Positions 7,892 through 15,595 are shown, numbered from the stretch's first letter. The stretch: DNA of 20,264 nt from a bacterium (GCA_021803645.1 JAJZLI010000042.1:1-20264), one strand, 5' to 3'. Numbers and translations: made by a program. Notes: a model not told the origin generated them from the sequence alone.

Positions 7892-8423
7892 TACCTTTGT
7901 TTACTTTATATTTTAATAATATAGTCCCCTGAGTGTTTACTTGCTTTACTTCACAAAGTTTTAAATTTACCTCAAAAGGAAGAGTTTCTATAACACTTTT
8001 ACCTAGTCCAAACATCTTGGGCTCAATAGTAACATATATTATATCTACCAGGTTATTTAAAAGAAATAGTGTATATATACTGCTTCCTCCTAGTAGCAAA
8101 CCCTTTTTATATCCTCTCATTACCAAGTTATCAATTATCTCTTTAGGATTTTGATCTGTAAATTCAAAATATCCATTTTTTTGATAATTTGCATACTTTG
8201 ACTTGTTGTGTGTCATTATAATATGGAGTTTATCTGATACAGGGAGATGTTGTAAGTTGTATGAAATTTCAAAAGTCTTACTTCCCATTATAATAAGGTT
8301 ATTTTGTTTTTCTATCTTATCTAAAAATTCAGAATCCTCCTTTGATGTCCATGATGACCCACCCTTATCTCCTTGAGTTATTTTTCCATTTAATGTTGTT
8401 GCAACAACCATTGTAATTTCCAT
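7857..8423 (-). CDS. Dihydrofolate reductase / RibD C-terminal family protein
   Basis: A 188-residue protein of the DHFR-like RibD_C superfamily. MVVATTLNGKI matches the conserved first strand ('S.DG.I'), NNLIIMGSKTFE the 'VlGr.TyE' segment, and KKGLLLGGSSIYTLFLLNNLVDIIYVTIEP the family's GG..L...L...LvDE...t..P core. It presumably reduces a pteridine- or pyrimidine-type substrate with NADPH; whether it supplies folate reduction or riboflavin synthesis is not decidable. The last 35 bp overlap the convergent propeller gene. The start lies 64 bp from the divergent glycosidase gene at 8488; its -10 (TTATGT-like, 6 nt before the ATG) is weak. Confidence 0.8.
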   Translation of the reverse strand: MEITMVVATTLNGKITQGDKGGSSWTSKEDSEFLDKIEKQNNLIIMGSKTFEISYNLQHLPVSDKLHIIMTHNKSKYANYQKNGYFEFTDQNPKEIIDNLVMRGYKKGLLLGGSSIYTLFLLNNLVDIIYVTIEPKMFGLGKSVIETLPFEVNLKLCEVKQVNTQGTILLKYKVNKGTIVQKQETPLE

Positions 8424-8474
8424 AATATTACATAACTAGTTTATCACATTTTAAATTTTTAATAATAACAATAG

Positions 8475-8480
8475 TAAAAT
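8475..8480 (+). promoter_or_regulatory. -10 box of the glycosidase gene
   Basis: TAAAAT lies 7 nt before the ATG at 8488, giving a leaderless mRNA. The -35 region is weak (TTAAAT near 8451-8456). Confidence 0.5.
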
Positions 8481-8487
8481 AGTATAT

Positions 8488-9633
8488 ATGGAAGTTAACA
8501 GAAGAGAATTCATTAAAAAGAGTGCACTTGCTGTAGGTGGTGTTGGATCTTTAGCATTGTCTGAAATTTTTGTATCTGAATATGTAATTGCTTCTGACTC
8601 AAAAATTACTGATGAATGGAAGGATATTCCTCTTGTAAGAGGAAGTACTGTTTTAGGTGCAACATTTAGACCATCTCAAGCAAGGTGGTTTGGTTTGAAT
8701 CCTAACGAGGTTTATAGTTCACTTTTATCTGAAAACATAGGAGTCATAAGACTGGGAATATATTGGAATGAGGTTTTAATGTCTGATGGAAGTATAGATT
8801 TATCTTCTATGGAAAGGTTAGTATATCTTGCATCTCAAAAAAATAAAAAATTAATTATAACTGTTGGAATGAAAGCTCCTGGATATCCTGAATATTATAT
8901 TCCTTAAGAATTGACTCCAAAAATTCCTAATGGTGGGACACTTTCTTTAAATAACACTAGTTTGGATTTTCAAAGCAATCTGTCACATTTTATTGAAACA
9001 TCCTCTGCCTCAATTTCATCATGGCAAGAACAATATGGGGCAATTTATGCTATTCAACTTGAAAACGAACCTTTCTTAAAAAATGGAGTTAATCGTTGGA
9101 GTATATCTGATGATCTTCTCCTTTTAGAATTTAACACACTACAAGTTTATACAAAAGGTAAAATTCCTGTTGTGATTACTGGTTTTTTGAATACAAATAT
9201 GCTTTCTCAAATACAGAATACTTTTGGTGCACAAGATAGTTTAAGTCAAATAGGCAATTTACCTAATATTACAGGATATGACTATTATCCTGTTATCCCT
9301 GGTATATCTTTGCCACTTGGACGTACTGGGTATCTTGATACTAGGAGATATCCACTTTCTGGATGGGAGAAAAATAGACTTAGTAAAAGTTGTAGTACAT
9401 TAATTGCTTCAGAAGTACAGGCAGAACCGTGGGAATTAGTTCCAAAGAATCACTACCCTAAAGGCATGGCTCCTTTCAGTTGTAAACCAGAAGATATAAT
9501 AAGAAATTACAATTTTTGTATGAGAGGTAATCCCTCACAATCCCTCCTTTTTTGGGGGTTTGAATATATGTATAGCAGATACCTACAAGGAGATACTCAA
9601 TACATCGATGCATTACACAGAATAACAGGTTAA
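8488..9633 (+). pseudogene. Tat-exported glycoside hydrolase (GH5-like TIM barrel) split by an in-frame TAA
   Basis: Two open stretches, 8488-8904 and 8908-9633, lie in the same frame and are separated by one TAA (8905-8907). Read through, they give one protein of about 381 residues. The N-terminus carries a twin-arginine signal (NRREFIKKSALAVGG) with a hydrophobic stretch. Barrel features follow: IGVIRLGIYWNE, LIITVGMKAPGYPEYYIP, then YAIQLENEP, whose Glu before Pro is the typical acid/base of clan GH-A. ITGYDYYP and LIASEVQAEPW come later, the latter with a candidate nucleophile Glu. The stop falls between the PEYYIP segment and the acid/base, so a truncated product would be inactive. There is no nearby homopolymer run, so a true nonsense mutation is plausible. 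Downstream translation could only restart at the TTG at 8911, without a signal peptide. The final TAA shares TTAA with the convergent stop at 9630. Confidence 0.75.
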
Positions 9634-9881
9634 CTTTTGTTATCTTTTCTTAGGGTTTCTAACCTTGATTCATATTCTTTCTCGTCAATTTCTCCCTTTG
9701 CAAATCTTTCTCTTAATATTTCTTCCGCATCATTGTTGTTATATTTACAATGGCATATTCTACATCTGCCACTTTTTCCTCTTATATACCTGGAGAGTAT
9801 TATTATAAGAACAATCCATAGTAGTATCCAGAATATAGACATAAATGGCCACATAACCCCATAATAATTATTCCACCACAT
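9630..9881 (-). CDS. Small membrane protein with SHOCT domain
   Basis: From the ATG at 9881 the product has 83 residues. It has an aromatic N-terminus (MWWNNYYGVMW), a membrane helix at about residues 12-33 and a Cys/His cluster (CRICHC). A C-terminal SHOCT motif, AEEILRERFAKGEIDEKEY, ends in RLETLRK. SHOCT is a short oligomerisation-type domain common at C-termini of small membrane proteins; the role is unknown. The start was chosen because a perfect AGGAGGTG lies 6 nt before this ATG. The upstream in-frame GTG at 9890 is part of that ribosome binding site. The gene probably follows the DUF218-like gene in one transcript, 83 bp downstream. Confidence 0.8.
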   Translation of the reverse strand: MWWNNYYGVMWPFMSIFWILLWIVLIIILSRYIRGKSGRCRICHCKYNNNDAEEILRERFAKGEIDEKEYESRLETLRKDNKS

Positions 9882-9964
9882 ATAAAACACCTCCTGTATA
9901 GAATATATTGTAAATCTGATAAAAATACAAATTAATAAATTATAACATTGAGTGGTAAATTATT

Positions 9965-10771
9965 TTATCTTCTAAGAGCTTTCTTTCTTCTGATTGATTG
10001 TAACCTTTCTCTTCCTGTTGTATCTAAAAATTGAACCCCATTATCTTTTGTATGTTCTATATCAGTGACACTAGCTCCTCTTATCCATGTCATCAATCCA
10101 GGAACAATTCCAAGTTTGTCATATCTAGCAATTAACCTTGGTAATCTTTCTCTATCTTCAAATGAACTCATTGGCAATGCTTTTAATAAAGTATCCAGAT
10201 TAAAATTTGGAGATAATTTGAAATATCTTAGTATTTCTTCTACTGTAATTAATTGTCCTTTTAATCCATAACCTTCCATATGTGAACGTACTCTATCTTC
10301 ATGGAATCCCCATGTAACAACTAAATATTCAATATTTTTTCCTTTACTTTTTTTCTCACTTCTTTGTAATCGAGCAACCTCACGAATTTGTTGAGCTGTA
10401 TTATTCATATTAGGTACCTCTATTTGATGAATTCTTTCAGGGTCTTGTTCACAGTATCCAGACAACAGTTTTGCTTGCAAAGATGTAGTAGATTCAAATT
10501 TCCTTCTTCCTGTAGATTTATACCTTTCTATTCCAAATGTATCCTCTCCACACAAAATAAATTTTTCCCCATATCTTGTTAATTGATTACCTGCAAGTGT
10601 TGCTAATACACTAAAGAGAGATAATTTTTGAGCAATACCTCTTTTGTCTAGAGCGACGTTTTGACTATAAGGTAAAATAACTATACCGTCGTAATGATGA
10701 TCTCTCAATACTTCAGGTATACAATCTTCTTGTCCTGCTGCCCCTATATGTTCTCCTATATGTTCATCCAT
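9965..10771 (-). CDS. DUF218/YdcF-like protein (tentative)
   Basis: From the ATG at 10771 the protein has 268 residues. Its first half has DUF218-like layout: GIVILPYSQNV strand, a TTSLQAKLL helix, VPNMNNTAQQIREV (the usual 'NT.en' segment), and YLVVTWGFHEDRVRSHMEGYGL, which resembles the 'lvTs.yH..Ra' motif. The C-terminal 100 residues are basic and unassigned. DUF218 proteins are often implicated in envelope metabolism, but function here is unknown. The start is decided by the promoter: an extended -10, TGGTATAAT, ends 7 nt before this ATG. The in-frame ATG at 10780 lies inside that -10 hexamer and cannot be in the transcript. Confidence 0.6.
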   Translation of the reverse strand: MDEHIGEHIGAAGQEDCIPEVLRDHHYDGIVILPYSQNVALDKRGIAQKLSLFSVLATLAGNQLTRYGEKFILCGEDTFGIERYKSTGRRKFESTTSLQAKLLSGYCEQDPERIHQIEVPNMNNTAQQIREVARLQRSEKKSKGKNIEYLVVTWGFHEDRVRSHMEGYGLKGQLITVEEILRYFKLSPNFNLDTLLKALPMSSFEDRERLPRLIARYDKLGIVPGLMTWIRGASVTDIEHTKDNGVQFLDTTGRERLQSIRRKKALRR

Positions 10772-10778
10772 GTAATGC

Positions 10779-10811
10779 ATTATACCATACTATAGTGATA
10801 TTCGATATAAT
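10779..10811. promoter_or_regulatory. Divergent promoter pair
   Basis: On the minus strand TGG-TATAAT (hexamer 10784-10779) drives the DUF218-like gene. On the plus strand TATAAT (10806-10811) lies 6 nt before an ATG at 10818. The two -10 boxes are only 21 bp apart, so the promoters must compete for polymerase. TTCGATATA (10801-10809) resembles half of the palindrome at 6784-6808. Confidence 0.6.
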
Positions 10812-10863
10812 AAATTTATGAAAATGCAAAGAGGCATAGATAGTTTTTTCATGTGGGCAAAAT

Positions 10864-11160
10864 ATGTACAATACATGGAGTGAGTACTCTAAAATGTTGG
10901 CTCAACTTCAAGGTATTAATGGTCAAAATTTTGATTTAATGTATGTAAGTGATTTAGATCCACGTAAGGTATTAAGTATCTCATATAATCCTGATAATAT
11001 TACAATATCAATGAGAGAGGTTGTTATGGATGGTAAAGAATCTGAAGGTTTAGAATGTATGGATAGTGTGGAATTTTGTACCTTTCAAGGTGGAGGAAAA
11101 GATCATAGAGTTACTGCTATATTAAGAGATTTGGTTAGAAATATTATTGCACAATCTTGA
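10864..11160 (+). CDS. Small acidic protein of unknown function
   Basis: I do not recognise this 98-residue protein. It alternates short strands (FDLMYVSDLD, VLSISYNPDNITISM) and ends in a helix (VTAILRDLVRNIIAQ), and looks like a compact cytoplasmic alpha/beta domain. No Shine-Dalgarno site precedes the ATG at 10864. The only good -10 (10806-10811) instead points to an ATG at 10818 that opens 21 codons in another frame and ends in TGA over the start of this gene. Removing one T from the T6 run near 10844-10849 would join the two into a protein about 15 residues longer, so the annotated start may be the result of a frameshift. Confidence 0.6.
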   Translation: MYNTWSEYSKMLAQLQGINGQNFDLMYVSDLDPRKVLSISYNPDNITISMREVVMDGKESEGLECMDSVEFCTFQGGGKDHRVTAILRDLVRNIIAQS

Positions 11161-11227
11161 TGTTCCATATTTACAAATTTAAAATAAAAGTAGATAAGTT
11201 AAATATTATTCCAAAGATTATCTAAAC

Positions 11228-11239
11228 GATACATGTATC
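11228..11239. promoter_or_regulatory. 12-bp perfect palindrome in an intergenic region
   Basis: GATACATGTATC is its own reverse complement and lies in the gene-free gap 11161-11500. No promoter is attached to it, so a regulatory role is only possible. Confidence 0.3.
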
Positions 11240-11256
11240 AAAAGATATAAGGATAG

Positions 11257-11382
11257 TCAATAAAATATCATAATTGTAATAAATATTAATAATACAATAA
11301 ATAGTAAATTAGCTAAAAGATAGAATTGTTTTTCTTTTTTCCATATAAACATACTGATTTCATATTTAGGTTGGTGGTTCAA
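11257..11382 (-). CDS. Possible small membrane peptide
   Basis: A minus-strand frame from TTG 11382 (41 codons) or ATG 11352 (31 codons) to TGA at 11259-11257 encodes a basic segment, FIWKKEKQFYL, followed by one membrane helix rich in Leu and Ile. It has no visible promoter or ribosome binding site. It could be a chance frame in AT-rich DNA or the remnant of a longer membrane protein gene. The rest of 11161-11500 shows nothing I can name. Confidence 0.25.
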   Translation of the reverse strand: MNHQPKYEISMFIWKKEKQFYLLANLLFIVLLIFITIMIFY

Positions 11383-11500
11383 AAGTTTTGTCTATTTTCT
11401 TCCAGCTTACATTTCATTAAAACTTCTTTAAAAATATTATTTTTTTGTTGAACACTCTTATAAATATTTCTTAAATTTAGGGAAACTCATTCTTTCTTGT

Positions 11501-11538
11501 GTTGCATGTTTGCAAATGCAACATAGTTGCATTATAAT
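11501..11538 (+). promoter_or_regulatory. Promoter with Fur-type operator filling the spacer
   Basis: TTGCAA (11510-11515), a 17-nt spacer and TATAAT (11533-11538) lie 7 nt before the ATG at 11546. The spacer itself (11516-11532) is the perfect palindrome ATGCAAC-ATA-GTTGCAT. A third heptamer, GTTGCAT, lies at 11501-11507, in inverted orientation to the spacer's first arm. A dimer bound to the spacer would directly block polymerase, so autoregulation by the Fur-family protein is likely. Confidence 0.8.
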
Positions 11539-11545
11539 ACAGCAG

Positions 11546-11992
11546 ATGGAAAATATTTTATCTAAATTTAAAATGCAAGGTTATAGGATAACTACTATAA
11601 GGTTGAATATAATGTCTATTTTTTATTTGAATAAGGGCATATATTCTGCAGATGAAATACTTGGTCTGTTAAAGAAAGAAAGTATTAATGCTAATAAAAC
11701 TACTATATATAGAGAACTAGATTTTCTTTTAAATAATAAGTTTCTTGTAGAAGTTAATATAGGTAGACTTAAAAATTCAAAATCAAAATTGTATGAGTAC
11801 AATGATGAATATTTCCATCATCATCACTTAATTTGTAGTAAATGTAGCAAGGTTCAGCATATAAAAATAAATGAAGAATATTTAGATAAAGAAAAAAATA
11901 GGATAGAGCATATAAGTGATTTTAAAATAACCAACAAATTTATAGAATTTTCTGGTGTGTGTTTGGAATGTCAAAATAAATTAAATAACTAA
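11546..11992 (+). CDS. Fur-family metalloregulator
   Basis: A 148-residue Fur-superfamily repressor. The N-terminal winged helix includes GYRITTIRLNIMSIF and the recognition helix region ANKTTIYRELDFLL. The dimerisation half has the metal-site segment FHHHHLICSKC (His91-94, Cys97, Cys100) and a second pair, CLEC (Cys139, Cys142), forming the usual Cys4 structural zinc site. Iron-, zinc-, manganese- and nickel-type members cannot be separated by eye. An upstream in-frame ATG at 11510 was rejected because it lies in the -35 box; the leaderless promoter places the start at 11546. It heads the operon with the ATPase at 12004 (11 nt later) and should control that operon. Confidence 0.88.
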   Translation: MENILSKFKMQGYRITTIRLNIMSIFYLNKGIYSADEILGLLKKESINANKTTIYRELDFLLNNKFLVEVNIGRLKNSKSKLYEYNDEYFHHHHLICSKCSKVQHIKINEEYLDKEKNRIEHISDFKITNKFIEFSGVCLECQNKLNN

Positions 11993-12003
11993 AGGAGTAA
12001 ATT

Positions 12004-12960
12004 ATGAGAATTGCATTTGTAGGAAAAGGTGGAAGTGGAAAAACAACACTCTCAGCTTTAACAATTGATTATCTAAAAAAAACTAAATTACCAATACTAG
12101 CTATAGATGCAGATATAAATATGCATCTTGGAGGGCTAATTGGTTTTGATAATAATACAAAGCTGAATATATCAGACAGTGATTCTATAAAAAAGATAAA
12201 AACCTATTTGAAAGGAGATAATAATAGAATCAAATCTTTAGTAGAGTTTAGGAAAACAACTCCACCAAATAGTTTATCAAATTTTGTAAATCTTAGTAAT
12301 AAAGATGACTATATACTGTCTAATTATGTTATTAAGAAAGATAATATATATCTTATGAATGTAGGTACTTATGAAAAAGGAGAGATAGGTGCTAGCTGTT
12401 ATCATAATAATCTAGCTATACTTGAGAATATACTCTCTCATCTTATAGATAGAGATGGTTATGTTGTTTCTGATATGGTAGCAGGGATAGATGCTTTCGC
12501 AGGGAGTCTTCATGCACAATTTGATATATTATTTTTATCTGTAGAGCCTACTAGAAGAGGAGTTGATGTATATAATCAATATATAGAACTTGCTAAAGCT
12601 GCAGGTGTAGATAATTTACTTTTTGTTATTGGAAATAAAATTAAAAATGAGAAAGATAAGGATTTCTTAAAATCATTTATTCCTGAGAATAAAATAGTTG
12701 GATATTTATATTTATCAGAATATTTATCAGATGCTGATCAAGAGTGTTCTCCTTTAGATATAGATAAGATTGAAGAAAATAATATGGATTTATTTTTTAA
12801 TATTGGAAAGATGATAAATTCTATTACTCCTGATTTAAAATCTAGATTTAAAAAATTATATAAATTACATAAAAAATATGTGTCTCAAGACTCTATTAAA
12901 GATAGATTTGGAGACCTCACATATCAGATAGATAGTACTTTTGATCCTAGTAGTATATGA
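12004..12960 (+). CDS. CooC/MinD-type P-loop ATPase
   Basis: A 318-residue SIMIBI-class ATPase. The deviant Walker A is GKGGSGKTT (residues 7-15), with the signature Lys8 and Lys13. IDADIN (34-39) is switch I, as in CooC proteins ('lDaDpN'), and SDMVAGIDAFAGS (from residue 156) corresponds to the CooC switch II 'D.eAGieh...G'. SCYHNNLAILENILSHL (131-147) is a Cys/His-containing segment at the position where CooC dimers bind metal. CooC matures the nickel site of CO dehydrogenase; no such enzyme is in the window. The C-terminal 60 residues are an extra, basic tail. AAGGAG sits 6 nt before the ATG. The last codons overlap the next gene as ATGA, so the two are translationally coupled. Confidence 0.82.
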   Translation: MRIAFVGKGGSGKTTLSALTIDYLKKTKLPILAIDADINMHLGGLIGFDNNTKLNISDSDSIKKIKTYLKGDNNRIKSLVEFRKTTPPNSLSNFVNLSNKDDYILSNYVIKKDNIYLMNVGTYEKGEIGASCYHNNLAILENILSHLIDRDGYVVSDMVAGIDAFAGSLHAQFDILFLSVEPTRRGVDVYNQYIELAKAAGVDNLLFVIGNKIKNEKDKDFLKSFIPENKIVGYLYLSEYLSDADQECSPLDIDKIEENNMDLFFNIGKMINSITPDLKSRFKKLYKLHKKYVSQDSIKDRFGDLTYQIDSTFDPSSI

Positions 12961-14417
12961 AGAAATCTGTATTTTCAGGAGAAAATTCGGTGCTAGATTA
13001 TCTTAATCCTGATAAGAATGAATATATCCCATTAGTTGAGATTCCTAAAGTTCTCAACCCATTCTATGATGATAAGGTAAGAATATATACAAAACTTATG
13101 AATACTCTTCCCCTTACCAATGTGAAGTCCTTACCTGCTTTTAACATGTTACTTTCATCTAAAGAAAAAGGTGAATTAGATAAAGTTAATACACTTATAG
13201 AAAACTCCTCTGGAAATACAGTTCTATCTCTTGCAGTTATAGGAAAACTACTAGGAATAGATCATACTAAAGCTATAGTATCTAATGAAGTTTCAAGAGG
13301 CAAGTTAAATTTATTGAGAATATTTGGAGTTGAAGTCATTGTAAATAAGGAGCCCATTTGTCCTGATCCAAAAGATAAAACTAGTGGTATCTATAAATCT
13401 AAAATTTTAGCTAGCAAACATGAAGATTGGTTTAACCCTGGACAGTATACAAACGAGAATAATCCTAAAGCTCATGAAAAGTGGACAGGACCTCAAATAT
13501 GGGACCAAACAGAAGGAGAAATTAGCATATTCTGTGCAGGACTTGGTACTACTGGCACAATACAAGGAACTTCTAAATTTTTAAAATCTAAATCAAATAG
13601 TATTACTACAATAGGTGTATCGAGAATACCTAATAACCCTGTTCCTGGAGTAAGAACTAAAAACCTGTTAAAAGAAATTCCTTTTGTTTGGAAAAAATAC
13701 GTAGATCATTTAGTAGAAATTGGAACTAAAGAATCTTTTAAATTAAGCCTAGATTTATGTAGATTAGGTTTAGTAGTAGGACCTAGCTCTGGATTTGCTT
13801 TTGCAGGTCTTTTATCCTTTCTTAAGAAACAGAAGAATTTAGATAAATTTAGAAATAAAAATGGAGAAATTATTGCAGTATTCATATCATGCGATAGTCC
13901 AATGCCATATGTAGATGAATATTTTGAATATTTAGGAGAGTCCGAATTTTCTAAAATAGAAAATGAACATTTGTTACCAAAGAATATTAAAAGTGAAATT
14001 CCTGCTTTCAGTACTAATTCAAAATATGAAGTATCGGTTAAAAAAGCATATAACATGATATTTAAAAGTAAACCTAGTATTGTTTGGAGCCAAATACTTT
14101 CAGATAAGTTAGTCGAAATTAATAAAGATATAAAAATTTTGGATGTAAGAAAAAAAGATGATTTTTCTCATTATCATATACCAGGATCTTTAAATATTGA
14201 ATATAAAGAGATAGAAGATAATATCTTAAAATATATTGATATACTAAAAAATAATAAAATCATTGTAGTCTGTAATTATGGAATTTCTTCTCAGTCAGCT
14301 AGTAAAGTACTACGAGATCATAATATAGAATCATATTCTGTGTCAGGAGGAATGAGTGAATGGTCAAGAAAAAATCTTCCTAGGTGGAAACCTAATGTTT
14401 GCAAACTTTATCAATAA
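12957..14417 (+). CDS. Cysteine-synthase-like PLP enzyme fused to a rhodanese domain
   Basis: A 486-residue fusion. Residues about 20-330 are a fold-type II PLP enzyme of the cysteine synthase/CBS family. The PLP-binding Lys is probably Lys57 in LTNVKSLPAF (in place of the usual SVKDR), the substrate loop is SSGNT (84-88), the phosphate loop is GLGTTGTIQG, and LGLVVGPSSGFAFAG is the late PLP-pocket motif. Residues about 370-480 are rhodanese: ILDVRKKDDFSHYHIPGSLN, then the active-site loop VVCNYGISSQSAS with Cys439 and SGGMSEW. The enzyme may form cysteine or handle sulfide, and the rhodanese Cys could carry a persulfide. The fusion suggests channelling of sulfur, perhaps to a cofactor served by the coupled ATPase. 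It starts inside the ATPase stop (ATGA). Substrates are inferred, not shown. Confidence 0.82.
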   Translation: MKKSVFSGENSVLDYLNPDKNEYIPLVEIPKVLNPFYDDKVRIYTKLMNTLPLTNVKSLPAFNMLLSSKEKGELDKVNTLIENSSGNTVLSLAVIGKLLGIDHTKAIVSNEVSRGKLNLLRIFGVEVIVNKEPICPDPKDKTSGIYKSKILASKHEDWFNPGQYTNENNPKAHEKWTGPQIWDQTEGEISIFCAGLGTTGTIQGTSKFLKSKSNSITTIGVSRIPNNPVPGVRTKNLLKEIPFVWKKYVDHLVEIGTKESFKLSLDLCRLGLVVGPSSGFAFAGLLSFLKKQKNLDKFRNKNGEIIAVFISCDSPMPYVDEYFEYLGESEFSKIENEHLLPKNIKSEIPAFSTNSKYEVSVKKAYNMIFKSKPSIVWSQILSDKLVEINKDIKILDVRKKDDFSHYHIPGSLNIEYKEIEDNILKYIDILKNNKIIVVCNYGISSQSASKVLRDHNIESYSVSGGMSEWSRKNLPRWKPNVCKLYQ

Positions 14418-14472
14418 GGTTGTTTTGGGTATTATTTGCGATTGTTATTCTTATTTACTTTTTTATGTTGCT

Positions 14473-15222
14473 TTAGAGTTGTGATAATAATCCTATAATA
14501 ACTATTATAAAAATTATTATTCCTACAATATTCCAAGTCTTTTGAACTTTAATAAATTCCTCTGTATTATTTCTCCCATTTTTATTCCAATTCTCTAATG
14601 CAAATTGCTCACCATTCTGTCCAAAATACATGCCTATTAAATAAAATATTACTTGTGCAAGAACGACATATCCACTAAGTAAATAATTGAGTATTATCAC
14701 TCCAATACAAAGAACTATTCCTATAGGCAAATTATAAGCAAGCATATATATTGGAAAAATAGCAAATGCACCCCAATTCCATTTAGCTTTAGTTGAATCT
14801 AATGTAATAATATTTTTATTAGAATTATTTATATTTATAGAATTGTTCTTTGTAGTTGAATCAATGTTTAAAGCAAATCCACAATTAGAACAAAATTTAA
14901 TTTTTTGAGTTACTTTGCTCCCACAATTACTACAATAGTTAATCTCTTTATTATCATAAGAATATGCTTCTGAATATTTTTTCCCTTTTAATCTTTCAAC
15001 TTCATTGAGAAGATACTCTGAATAACCTTTATCATATTCTATTCTTTTTTCATTATTACTTAAAGTATCATATGCCTCTTTAATTTCTTTGAAATTATCT
15101 ACAGCATTAATACTATTGTCTTTATCTGGATGAAATTTACTTACTAATTGTTTATAGCTAGACTTAATCTCATAATTTGTTGCATTAGAAGGAATCCTTA
15201 ATATTTTATAATAATCTTTCAT
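14473..15222 (-). CDS. DnaJ-domain protein with zinc ribbon and membrane helices
   Basis: The 249-residue protein begins with a J-domain: DYYKILRIPSNAT, then the HPD motif (residues 31-33) that activates Hsp70 ATPases, and EIKEAYDTLSNNEKR. Residues about 95-120 hold a double zinc ribbon, YCSNCGSKV and FCSNCGFAL. After an Asn-rich linker come about four hydrophobic segments, the first near WNWGAFAIFPIYMLAYNL, similar to DUF2628-type membrane domains. The arrangement suggests a membrane-tethered co-chaperone that recruits DnaK. It converges with the PLP/rhodanese gene. The promoter is not obvious; TATATT lies 2 nt before the ATG, too close to serve it. Confidence 0.8.
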   Translation of the reverse strand: MKDYYKILRIPSNATNYEIKSSYKQLVSKFHPDKDNSINAVDNFKEIKEAYDTLSNNEKRIEYDKGYSEYLLNEVERLKGKKYSEAYSYDNKEINYCSNCGSKVTQKIKFCSNCGFALNIDSTTKNNSININNSNKNIITLDSTKAKWNWGAFAIFPIYMLAYNLPIGIVLCIGVIILNYLLSGYVVLAQVIFYLIGMYFGQNGEQFALENWNKNGRNNTEEFIKVQKTWNIVGIIIFIIVIIGLLSQL

Positions 15223-15374
15223 TAAATATAAAGTTTCGCTATAGAGAAATTAATATATAAATATTAATGACAATATAAATATATATATAACATAATTCCT
15301 GAAATGGAGATTATAATCACTACAATATTTTATTTTCACTCTCCATTCAATCTGAATTATACTACCTATGTTTT

Positions 15375-15452
15375 TTATTTCAACCTATTGTATACAACAT
15401 TACATACATCTGAGACTTTGGTTTCATATTCAATCTCTTTTTTATACCTTTC
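15375..15452 (-). pseudogene. Coding relic, copy A of a three-copy family
   Basis: On the minus strand an open stretch ending at TAA 15377-15375 reads ...EIEYETKVSDVCNVVYNRLK. It shares the pattern K[VI][SQ][DN]V[CY]N..YN with copies at 15515-15595 and 20055-20153. No start codon or upstream gene body remains. The protein family is not recognised. The surrounding gap 15223-15374 holds only an 8-bp inverted repeat (AATGGAGA 15303-15310, TCTCCATT 15340-15347). Confidence 0.45.
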
Positions 15453-15514
15453 CTAGATAGTGGTTTTTTATATGTCAATATAGTATCTTCTCCACAATTT
15501 TTTAAACCTTTTAT

Positions 15515-15595
15515 TTAAAGATTGTATGCGTTACATACATCCTGGATTCTGGATGTAAATTCAGTATAAAATTTATTGAACTCTCTTCTAGTATA
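15515..15595 (-). pseudogene. Coding relic, copy B of a three-copy family
   Basis: On the minus strand the frame ending at TAA 15517-15515 reads EFNKFYTEFTSRIQDVCNAYNL. At DNA level 15522-15574 matches 20080-20132 at about 44 of 53 positions in the same orientation. It lacks a start codon and is probably the 3' end of a lost gene. Confidence 0.5.

Noticed and set aside
8905..8907. Alternative genetic code as the explanation of the split glycosidase
   Set aside because: Other genes end normally at TAA, and TGA and TAG are also used as true stops (for example TGA at 11158-11160 and in the ATGA overlap at 12957-12960), so neither TAA nor TGA recoding is supported.
11510..11545. Upstream ATG start for the Fur-family gene
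   Set aside because: It lies within the -35 box and operator, so it cannot be on the transcript. The family's usual N-terminus begins at 11546.
13706..14056. Minus-strand 116-codon frame inside the PLP/rhodanese gene
   Set aside because: It is antisense to a conserved enzyme and its composition mirrors that gene.
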